Shown piece by piece: positions 6,772 to 12,782 of a stretch of DNA of 19,731 bases. The notes beneath the pieces were generated by a model, which saw nothing but the letters and a program-made list of their open reading frames with translations, had not been told where the DNA came from and made no database searches. The position numbers and the translations under genes were made by a program. The stretch's first letter is position 1, and the number at the start of each line of letters is the position of its first letter. Source of the DNA: an uncultured Alphaproteobacteria bacterium (GTDB lineage Bacteria; Pseudomonadota; Alphaproteobacteria; CAAHEQ01; UBA3637); the NCBI GenBank assembly GCA_947629595.1, contig CANREI010000019.1, positions 1 through 19,731 of the forward strand. Reading direction: 5' to 3'.

Positions 6772-7359
6772 ATGACAGTAGGAACAAGATACCCCACACT
6801 CGCATTTCATACCGGCGGTGCCGGATTGGCGGAAGACGGTATTCCGCCGCAACCGTTTGAAACATTTTGTTACGATTCGGCTTTATCACAAGCAAAAATT
6901 CAAGATTTTAACGTTGTTCCGTATACATCGGTTTTGCCGCCGGAATTGTTTAATAATATTGTGCCGGTTGATGAAGTGGCGCATACCTTTAAACACGGCG
7001 CCGTGCTGGAAGTGATTATGGCGGGAAACGGCGCTCGTCGGGAAGAACACAAGGCCATTGCAACCGGTGTCGGTATTGTTTGGGGAAAAGATAAATCCGG
7101 TAAATTCATCGGCGGATGGGCGGCCGAATATGTGGAATATTTCGATACGTTCATTGATGATGAAATTGCCGAAGCGCACGCGCAAATGTGGCTGAAAAAA
7201 TCACTCACGCACGAATTGGAACTGCGGGACGTGGAACAACACAGTGATTTTCAATTTTATCATAATTTCGTGAATATTACGCAGGCGTTCGGCTATTCTT
7301 TAACGGCTCTCGGATTCTTAAACTTTGAATATGCCCCGGCCGTTGAATTGAATAAATAA
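6772..7359 (+). CDS. aaxB: Pyruvoyl-dependent arginine decarboxylase
   Basis: 195 residues. It decarboxylates arginine to agmatine and CO2, consuming a proton. The family makes its own pyruvoyl cofactor by self-cleavage before a Ser. Here the cleavage sequence is NVVPYTSVLPPEL, with Thr52/Ser53, and Ser53 would become the pyruvoyl group, the same position as in the archaeal enzyme. Also present are FHTGGAG (12-18), PPQPFETFCYDSAL (25-38), GAVLEVIMAG with Glu80 as the likely catalytic acid, IGGWAAEYVEYF and the conserved C-terminal ALGFLNFE. Length and wording match, from memory, the chlamydial AaxB proteins closely, more so than the archaeal ones. It is followed by an amino acid antiporter with a terminator-like hairpin between them, so the pair forms an arginine/agmatine module for acid resistance or arginine depletion. 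Confidence 0.95.
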   Translation: MTVGTRYPTLAFHTGGAGLAEDGIPPQPFETFCYDSALSQAKIQDFNVVPYTSVLPPELFNNIVPVDEVAHTFKHGAVLEVIMAGNGARREEHKAIATGVGIVWGKDKSGKFIGGWAAEYVEYFDTFIDDEIAEAHAQMWLKKSLTHELELRDVEQHSDFQFYHNFVNITQAFGYSLTALGFLNFEYAPAVELNK

Positions 7360-7368
7360 AAAACGAAT

Positions 7369-7405
7369 AAAAGGTTGACGCTTTGGGGTAAAGCGTCACC
7401 TTTTT
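7369..7405 (+). terminator. Terminator-like hairpin between aaxB and aaxC
   Basis: Stem TGACGCTTT (7376-7384) with AAAGCGTCA (7390-7398), loop GGGGT. It is extended past a one-base bulge by AAAAGG with CCTTTT and ends in a short T run. Within the operon it would lower antiporter expression relative to the decarboxylase, or stabilise the aaxB mRNA 3' end. Confidence 0.7.
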
Positions 7406-7426
7406 AAACAAATAAGGAGTTTGAAA

Positions 7427-8962
7427 ATGTTACAGCAACAAAAACAAGGGCGGGGAAAACTTGTTTCCGGCGGCACCTTAGGCGTGTTCGGATTGGCAGG
7501 TATTGTTGTCAGTTCCATGGTCGGCGGCGGTATTTTTTCACTGCCGCAAAATATGGCGCAAAGTGCTGCTATCGGCGCGGTTTTGCTCGCATGGGTCATT
7601 ACCGGAATCGGTATGTATTTTATTGCCAACACGTTTCGCATTTTATCAAATGCCCGCCCGGATTTAACCACCGGCATTTATTTATATGCCAAAGCGGGTT
7701 TCGGTAACTATATGGGCTTTAACATCGGATGGAGTTACTGGCTGTGTCAGATTTGCGGAAACGTGGGCTATGCCGTTATTACCATGGATGCGCTCAATTA
7801 TTTCTTTCCCGGCGTTTTTACGGGCGGAAATAATTTATATTCCATTATCGGCGGATCGATTTTAATTTGGTTTTTCAACTTTTTGGTGTTGCGCGGCGTG
7901 AAGCAGGCAACCTTGATTAACCTTGTGGTTACGATTGCAAAAATTGTGCCGCTGATTATTTTCATTATTATTGTTGCCGCCGTTTTCCGATTCGATCGGT
8001 TTGATGCCGATATTTGGGGACGGATGAATATGGCAAAGCTGGGTGATGTGCCGACGCAAATTAAAAACACAATGCTTGTGACACTGTGGGCCTTTATCGG
8101 TATTGAAGGCGCGGTGGTGTTGTCGGGACGGGCAGAAAATCAAAACGATGTGGGTCGGGCAACTTTAATCGGCTTTTTGGGTTGTTTGGCCATTTATGTT
8201 TTGTTATCGGTCTTGCCGTTCGGCGTGATGACGCAAGAACAGCTGGCGGCGGTTCCGAATCCGTCCACGGCGGGCGTGTTGGAAAATATTGTCGGCGCGT
8301 GGGGTTCCTGGCTGATGAATATCGGCGTTATCGTTGCCATTTTGGCAAGCTGGCTGTCTTGGACAATGATTGTGGCCGAAATGCCGTATGCCATGGCGAA
8401 AAACGGCGCTTTCCCGGGCTTTTTCGCAAAAGAGAATCGATTCGGATCGCCGAGTGTGTCGTTATTCATTACAAGCGGATTGATGCAGCTGGCCATGTTG
8501 CTGGTTTACTTTGCGGGCAACGCTTGGAACACCATGTTATCCATTACGGGCGTTATGGTTTTACCGGCTTATTTGGTTTCGTGTTTATATTTATGGAAAA
8601 TCTGCGAAGATCACGAATTTCCGATGAACACGGGCGTCAGTCGGTTTGCGGCGCTGTTAACGGGTATGTTGGGAACGGTTTATGCCATTTGGTTACTTTA
8701 TGCGGCCGGCTTAACATATTTACTGATGGCGGTTGTGTTCATCGCGTTGGGAATACCGTTTTACATTTGGGCGCGGTGTGAAGAACGCGACATTATGACG
8801 GGTAACCGAATCGCAAGGAATCGCTCGGATATGAATAATCGGAACACGATTGCCTATCAACGGGCGTGGTTTACGACGGGTGAGAAAATTTTGTGCGGCG
8901 TGATTATCATTGTTGCCTTAATTGCCGTCTATGCCTTTGCGCGCGGACTGGTTACCTTATAG
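7427..8962 (+). CDS. aaxC: APC-family arginine:agmatine antiporter
   Basis: 511 residues from ATG 7427, with AAGGAG (7414-7419) 7 nt upstream. An in-frame TTG at 7421 is too close to the ribosome-binding site. The protein is hydrophobic throughout, with 12 or more membrane segments expected. The first helix carries GGGIFSLPQNMA (33-44), the unwound substrate-binding motif of the basic amino acid antiporters (AdiC/ArcD-like APC proteins). Next to a pyruvoyl arginine decarboxylase, the natural job is exchange of external arginine for internal agmatine across the inner membrane, as for chlamydial AaxB/AaxC and enteric AdiA/AdiC. Exchange of arginine for ornithine would be the main alternative. 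At 511 residues it is longer than E. coli AdiC, with an extra C-terminal loop (RNRSDMNNRNT) and a last membrane segment. No separate promoter was found. Confidence 0.9.
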   Translation: MLQQQKQGRGKLVSGGTLGVFGLAGIVVSSMVGGGIFSLPQNMAQSAAIGAVLLAWVITGIGMYFIANTFRILSNARPDLTTGIYLYAKAGFGNYMGFNIGWSYWLCQICGNVGYAVITMDALNYFFPGVFTGGNNLYSIIGGSILIWFFNFLVLRGVKQATLINLVVTIAKIVPLIIFIIIVAAVFRFDRFDADIWGRMNMAKLGDVPTQIKNTMLVTLWAFIGIEGAVVLSGRAENQNDVGRATLIGFLGCLAIYVLLSVLPFGVMTQEQLAAVPNPSTAGVLENIVGAWGSWLMNIGVIVAILASWLSWTMIVAEMPYAMAKNGAFPGFFAKENRFGSPSVSLFITSGLMQLAMLLVYFAGNAWNTMLSITGVMVLPAYLVSCLYLWKICEDHEFPMNTGVSRFAALLTGMLGTVYAIWLLYAAGLTYLLMAVVFIALGIPFYIWARCEERDIMTGNRIARNRSDMNNRNTIAYQRAWFTTGEKILCGVIIIVALIAVYAFARGLVTL

Positions 8963-8991
8963 CCGACTTATAGTCCGAGCCTCAACTTTTC

Positions 8992-9025
8992 AAAAGCCTG
9001 TTTAATTTATTTAAGCAGGCTTTTT
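8992..9025 (+). terminator. Intrinsic terminator of the aaxBC operon
   Basis: AAAAGCCTG (8992-9000) pairs with CAGGCTTTT (9016-9024) and is followed by a T run, 29 nt after the aaxC stop. Confidence 0.85.
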
Positions 9026-9110
9026 GCATACAAGAGTATGAATTTATTTGTTTATTTTTTTAAAAGCGATTCGTTTTATTTTTATGCCCTCAAAGGGGTA
9101 AACGAAGCGT

Positions 9111-9150
9111 AAAAAAAAGCCTCTTACAGCGCATGTAAAAGGCATTTTTT
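9111..9150. terminator. Intrinsic terminator of the ygiW-like gene
   Basis: GCCTCTTACA (9119-9128) pairs with TGTAAAAGGC (9134-9143) with one mismatch. An A-tract lies to the left (a U-tract for the minus-strand gene) and a T-tract to the right, so it can work in both directions. Confidence 0.8.
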
Positions 9151-9172
9151 CTTAAAAATCAACGAGTCGCGA

Positions 9173-9547
9173 TTATTTAACGATTCGCAAACTTTTCACA
9201 TCGATTTCTGTTTTTTCCATAAACTCTTTATCGACAGTACCCGAAATTTCGACGGTATTTTCGGGCGTAACGGTTTGGCCGGCCCAATATTTATTGTCGA
9301 TATCGGCAACAACGGTACCGGTTGCGTCTTTGAAAAGATATTTTTCATCGCCCAAATTTTGTTGGATGGAGCCTTGCAAAACCACGGGCGAATCATCGTG
9401 CATATCCAAAGCCTGCGCAACGGTTGACACGCTTAAACCGGGGCCTTTAAACCCGCCGGCGGGGGCTTGTGTACCGCCTGCAAATTGAGCATGAGCGCCG
9501 GTTGAGAACAAAGCGAGTGCGGCGGCAAGAGTGAGTAATTTTTTCAT
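9173..9547 (-). CDS. YgiW/YdeI-family periplasmic OB-fold stress protein
   Basis: 124 residues. Signal peptide MKKLLTLAAALALFSTGAHA with cleavage before Gln21. The mature domain shows the bacterial OB-fold (BOF) pattern of the YgiW/YdeI family: TVAQALDMHDDSPVVLQG (42-59), then YLFKDATGTVVADID, an IDNKYW turn, and the closing VEISGTVDKE ... TEIDVKSLRIV. In Enterobacteria these small periplasmic proteins are tied to peroxide, acid or antimicrobial peptide tolerance. The biochemical activity is not established. AGGAGG stands 6 nt before the ATG. It is a single gene with its own promoter and terminator, next to the acid-response operon, which fits a stress island, although shared regulation is not shown. 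Confidence 0.92.
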   Translation of the reverse strand: MKKLLTLAAALALFSTGAHAQFAGGTQAPAGGFKGPGLSVSTVAQALDMHDDSPVVLQGSIQQNLGDEKYLFKDATGTVVADIDNKYWAGQTVTPENTVEISGTVDKEFMEKTEIDVKSLRIVK

Positions 9548-9589
9548 AATAACCTCCTAAAAAATAAAGTGACAATTTATAACATGTTA

Positions 9590-9618
9590 AATATAAGCGG
9601 AAAGGAAATGAAAAGCAA
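9590..9618 (-). promoter_or_regulatory. Predicted promoter of the ygiW-like gene
   Basis: On the minus strand, -35 TTGCTT (9618-9613), a 17-nt spacer and -10 TATATT (9595-9590). A perfect 10-bp palindrome TAACATGTTA (9580-9589) covers the predicted start near 9583 and could be an operator. Confidence 0.6.
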
Positions 9619-9742
9619 GAGGAAAAAAAGCGGCGAAAACGAAACGGAGGCGAAATTTTTGTTAAAATGTTGAGAAAGAAAGGAAAAACAACAATTTGTA
9701 TGTATTTTGGACAAAATAATTGTAATAATATACATTTTTTTG

Positions 9743-9771
9743 TTGCGTTATGTAAAATTTTATGATATATT
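9743..9771 (+). promoter_or_regulatory. Predicted promoter of the first stalk-type paralog
   Basis: -35 TTGCGT (9743-9748), a 17-nt spacer and -10 TATATT (9766-9771), with the start expected near 9778. GGAGG (9803-9807) lies 6 nt before the ATG. Confidence 0.6.
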
Positions 9772-9813
9772 AGAAGAAAAGCTGGAAATCAACATTAACA
9801 ATGGAGGAAAAAA

Positions 9814-10794
9814 ATGGCTGATTTAAGAAATGATCCATCTTTAAAAAAGGTTCCGGAAAAATTTAAAGTAATTATGACGGAATATGCTGAAAACGTCAAG
9901 AAAAACGGCATGTTTACCGGATTTGTATATGGTTCTCAAGCGGAACAATACATTCGCACATGGAATCAGAGTGATCAAGCCCAATTAAAAGCGGCGTTAT
10001 ATGAATATGCTGCCAAGCACAACGGTGTTTTGGAAGGGTTTATCGATTTACGCACGGGGCAACCGTTGGTTGATCCGAAAACGGGAAAGGCGCCCACGCC
10101 GGATGCGTTTTTGCAACAATTGGGCGAATTATCAGTGAATCACATGGCAACGGCGGTGAAAACGCCAACGCTTAAAGTGGGTGATAAAAAAATTACGGCT
10201 ATCGGTCAGCCGGCAACGGAAGAGCAGCAAAAGAAAGATGAAGAGAAAAAAGGCTGGTTTGCGCGGAACTGGAAATGGCTCACGGCGGTTGTTGCCGGTT
10301 TGGGCGCCATTAGTGGTTTAATTGCGTGGTTGGTGCATAAGAACAGAAAGAATAAGGTTGTGCCGATTGAGAAAGATAAGAATAATCCGTCGGTAACGCC
10401 GCCGCCGGGTGGCGATAAAGATCCGAGCGGCGGCAAAGATCCCGGGAAAGACAGTCCGTCATATGACGGTGGATCATCAAATGCGGGGAATGACAATAAA
10501 GGACCAAGTCAAGCTGAACCGGGTATGAGTGGTAGTGGCGGTAATAGCGGTGATACCCCCAGCACAGGTGGCGGAATTCTTCCCGGCTCCGGACAGGATA
10601 TTACAAATCCTGATGTGTCAACCGGTGGTGGCAATGATGAACATACATCGAGTGGTGACACGCCAAGCACAGGTGGCGGAACATCAACTCTTCCCGGACA
10701 GGTGGTACCGGGTGGTTCGTCAGGCAACGACAATGAAGGATCGTCTAGAAAAGAGCTTCCGCATTTTAATGTTGATGAATATCTAAGTCGATAG
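9814..10794 (+). CDS. Membrane protein with Gly/Ser-rich tail, paralog 1 (unknown function)
   Basis: 326 residues, family not recognised. Order of parts: a soluble N-terminal domain (1-112) with the core EYAAKHNGVLEGFIDLRTG (64-82) and PLVDPKTGK; a Lys/Glu-rich linker (about 136-146); WFARNWKWLTA (148-158) leading into a single membrane segment (about 154-174); a basic flank (HKNRKNK); and a 150-residue disordered tail rich in Gly, Ser, Pro and Asp. The tail holds the 18-residue motif PSYDGGSSNAGNDNKGPS (215-232) and two copies of SGDTPSTGGG (about 245-254 and 280-289). No signal peptide. The basic residues on both sides of the membrane segment leave the orientation open. The next gene encodes a paralog with the same domain, membrane segment and tail motif, and the two share a terminator sequence. 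A surface or envelope stalk is a reasonable guess; nothing in the sequence gives an activity. Confidence 0.85.
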   Translation: MADLRNDPSLKKVPEKFKVIMTEYAENVKKNGMFTGFVYGSQAEQYIRTWNQSDQAQLKAALYEYAAKHNGVLEGFIDLRTGQPLVDPKTGKAPTPDAFLQQLGELSVNHMATAVKTPTLKVGDKKITAIGQPATEEQQKKDEEKKGWFARNWKWLTAVVAGLGAISGLIAWLVHKNRKNKVVPIEKDKNNPSVTPPPGGDKDPSGGKDPGKDSPSYDGGSSNAGNDNKGPSQAEPGMSGSGGNSGDTPSTGGGILPGSGQDITNPDVSTGGGNDEHTSSGDTPSTGGGTSTLPGQVVPGGSSGNDNEGSSRKELPHFNVDEYLSR

Positions 10795-10811
10795 CTGAAT
10801 AATCGAAAACT

Positions 10812-10844
10812 CACCCGAATCGGAAACGGTTCGGGTGTTTTTTT
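10812..10844 (+). terminator. Terminator of paralog 1
   Basis: CACCCGAA (10812-10819) pairs with TTCGGGTG (10830-10837), followed by a T run. The loop TCGGAAACGG and the stem closely resemble the terminator after paralog 2. Confidence 0.9.
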
Positions 10845-10971
10845 GTATGCAAAAACAATTTAAACAATGAAATTTTCATTTTTTAAAAAAGCAATTTTTT
10901 TGTATCAGGCTGAAACCGTCACTTATCGGGGGGTGGGGTATATGAATGTTAAATCTTTTTTAAAAAAATAA

Positions 10972-11000
10972 TTGATTCATTCCTTTTTTTGGTGTATAAT
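10972..11000 (+). promoter_or_regulatory. Predicted promoter of paralog 2
   Basis: -35 TTGATT (10972-10977), a 17-nt spacer and a consensus -10 TATAAT (10995-11000). So the second paralog has its own strong promoter and is not simply in an operon with the first. Confidence 0.75.
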
Positions 11001-11048
11001 TAACTCATAAACCAACAAATTAACCGGTTAACAAAACAAGGAGAATAG

Positions 11049-12581
11049 ATGATGCCTGATACAGAAAACAAAACTGACGAACAAGTAAAAGCGCAGATAG
11101 ATGCCGAAAAAAAACAAGCGCAAACCCCCAATTCACAACCGAAACCACAAACCGAGGTGCAGCATACGTCTTACGGGGTTACATCCGAAAGTGAAGAAGC
11201 TAAAAAAACCAGATCAACCCTTCCGTCGGCTGATCGAAACAAGGCTTATGACAACATTCGCAAATATGCCGAAAAACATGGCGGTTTGTGTGAAGGGTTT
11301 GTTGATGCCAAAACCGGAGAAAAGATTGTTGATCCGAATACGGGTAAACCCTATACGGCCGAAGCTTTAATTGCCGAAATTGAATATCGCAACGCGTCAA
11401 AAGTTGATGATAAAGGACAAGTGGTTGAAAAAGCCCACGATTGGCAAATAAAAGCGCCGGGTATCGGTGCGAACGGCAGCGATTCGTTTGATTTTGTGGG
11501 AAACGATTCGAAAACCGTTCAACAAAAGAAAAAGGAAGAAGAAAAGAAAAAAGAAGAGGGCAGCTGGTGGAGTCGTAACTGGAAATGGCTCACGGCCACA
11601 ATTGCCGGTGTGGTAGCCATTGGCGGTATTGTCGGTTGGTTGGTGCATAAACATAATAAGAAGAAAAAAGCCAAAGCGGCAGAAGCTGCAAAAAAAGAGG
11701 TCGAAACAAAAGTTGCCGATGTTAAAAAGGACACAAAAGAGGTAACAACTGAAGCGCAAAAACAACAAGAGCAGCAACAATCAACAGATAAAACGCAGTC
11801 GGGCGCAGAGAACAAAACGCCGGATACGAGTAATAGCACGGGTGGTACGCCGTCAACGGGAATGCCGCCGGCGACGAATGTAACGCCAACGCCTACAACA
11901 CCGACAACACCGCAAACGACACCGCAAGCGACGCCGCAAGTGAAAACGCCGACACCGACGATACCGCAAGTGAAAACGCCGACACCGACGATACCGCAAG
12001 TGAAAACGCCGATATCGCCGACACCGACAAATCCAACACTGCCAGAGACGCCTGTAACGCCGAAGCCAACACCGTCATATGATGGTGGATCGGCACACGC
12101 GGGGAATGACAATAAAGGACCAAGTACGGGTACAACGTCGAAGTCGGCAGAGACGACAACGAAGCCGGCAGAGACGACAACGAAGTCGGCAGAGACGACA
12201 ACGAAGTCGGCAGAGACGACAATGCCGCCGTCATATGATGGTGGATCGGCATACGCGGGGAATGACAATAAAGGACCAAGTACGGGTACAACGTCGAAGT
12301 CGGCAGAGACGACAACGAAGTCGGCAGAGACGACAACGAAGTCGGTAGAGACGACAACGAAGCCGGCAGAGACGGCAACGAAGTCGGCAGAGACGACAAC
12401 GAAGTCGGCAGAGACGACAATGCCGCCGTCATATGATGGTGGATCGGCATACGCGGGGAATGACAATAAAGGACCAAGTACGGGTACGATAGGATTACCA
12501 ACATTACGTGCTCATGCGACGGCTGTAGAAGGGAGCGACTGGCCAACTATTCGGGTAAACGCCGGGAAGGAAAATGGCTAA
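11049..12581 (+). CDS. Membrane protein with Pro/Thr-rich repeat tail, paralog 2 (unknown function)
   Basis: 510 residues; starts at ATG 11049 or, with better spacing from AAGGAG (11038-11043), at ATG 11052. Order of parts: a polar N-terminus (1-60); the domain shared with paralog 1, KYAEKHGGLCEGFVDAKTG (72-90) and KIVDPNTGK; a Lys/Glu-rich helix (159-170); WWSRNWKWLTA (173-183) and one membrane segment (about 180-200); an Ala/Lys/Glu-rich stretch (204-245); a Pro/Thr tail with KTPTPTIPQV repeats (about 299-325); then three modules that open with PSYDGGSA[H/Y]AGNDNKGPS (342, 394, 460). The first two are followed by arrays of the heptad AETTTKS and its variants. No signal peptide. The tail codons are nearly identical between repeats, which points to recent expansion. 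It lies between paralog 1 and an autotransporter gene. Family and function unknown; the coding call rests on the paralogy, promoter, ribosome-binding site and terminator. Confidence 0.87.
   Translation: MMPDTENKTDEQVKAQIDAEKKQAQTPNSQPKPQTEVQHTSYGVTSESEEAKKTRSTLPSADRNKAYDNIRKYAEKHGGLCEGFVDAKTGEKIVDPNTGKPYTAEALIAEIEYRNASKVDDKGQVVEKAHDWQIKAPGIGANGSDSFDFVGNDSKTVQQKKKEEEKKKEEGSWWSRNWKWLTATIAGVVAIGGIVGWLVHKHNKKKKAKAAEAAKKEVETKVADVKKDTKEVTTEAQKQQEQQQSTDKTQSGAENKTPDTSNSTGGTPSTGMPPATNVTPTPTTPTTPQTTPQATPQVKTPTPTIPQVKTPTPTIPQVKTPISPTPTNPTLPETPVTPKPTPSYDGGSAHAGNDNKGPSTGTTSKSAETTTKPAETTTKSAETTTKSAETTMPPSYDGGSAYAGNDNKGPSTGTTSKSAETTTKSAETTTKSVETTTKPAETATKSAETTTKSAETTMPPSYDGGSAYAGNDNKGPSTGTIGLPTLRAHATAVEGSDWPTIRVNAGKENG
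11942..12013 (+). repeat. 30-bp tandem repeat encoding KTPTPTIPQV
   Basis: About two and a half direct copies of a 30-bp unit, in frame within paralog 2 (CCGACACCGACGATACCGCA as the core). The third copy diverges to KTPISPTPT. Confidence 0.85.
12072..12482 (+). repeat. Nested repeat: three modules with 21-bp AETTTKS units
   Basis: Large modules start at 12072, 12228 and 12426 (156 and 198 nt apart), each opening with the 54-nt PSYDGGSA..GNDNKGPS block. Between the blocks are 21-nt units built on CGGCAGAGACGACAACGAAG, about four in the first array and six in the second. All units are multiples of three, so copy-number changes keep the frame. Confidence 0.92.
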
Positions 12582-12595
12582 CAATACCAAAAAGT

Positions 12596-12627
12596 ACCCG
12601 AATCAAAAAACGGTTCGGGTGTTTTTT
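12596..12627 (+). terminator. Terminator of paralog 2
   Basis: ACCCGAA (12596-12602) pairs with TTCGGGT (12614-12620), followed by a T run. Stem and flanks match the terminator of paralog 1. Confidence 0.9.
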
Positions 12628-12699
12628 CGGAAAAATGCTTATAAAAACAACCCTTTTGCAAAAAATTAATAAAAAGTTAATAAAAAGTTGTTTTTTTTC

Positions 12700-12728
12700 T
12701 TGCTTTTTGTTTTTAAGCGTGTTAATAT
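12700..12728 (+). promoter_or_regulatory. Predicted promoter of the autotransporter gene
   Basis: -35 TTGCTT (12700-12705), a 17-nt spacer and -10 TAATAT (12723-12728). The leader is about 48 nt, with GGAGG at 12773-12777. Confidence 0.55.
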
Positions 12729-12782
12729 AACCTTAATCGTCAGAAAAACGATAAATGAGCAATCTGTTTAATGGAGGATAAT

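Noticed and set aside
10928..10938. G-rich run GGGGGGTGGGG as a quadruplex or regulatory element
   Set aside because: Only two G runs, so a four-tract quadruplex is not supported.
11519..12466. Long open frame (315 codons) on the minus strand opposite the paralog 2 tail, rich in Val/Ser/Asp repeats
   Set aside because: It is the mirror of the repeat array; the open frame results from the repeat composition. It has no promoter or ribosome-binding site.
12072..12482. Possible CRISPR array
   Set aside because: The repeats are contiguous, in frame and coding. There are no unique spacers and no cas genes.
11893..12546. Second long open frame on the minus strand over the same repeats
   Set aside because: Same cause: low-complexity repeats in every frame. 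The plus-strand frame has the paralogy, promoter and terminator.
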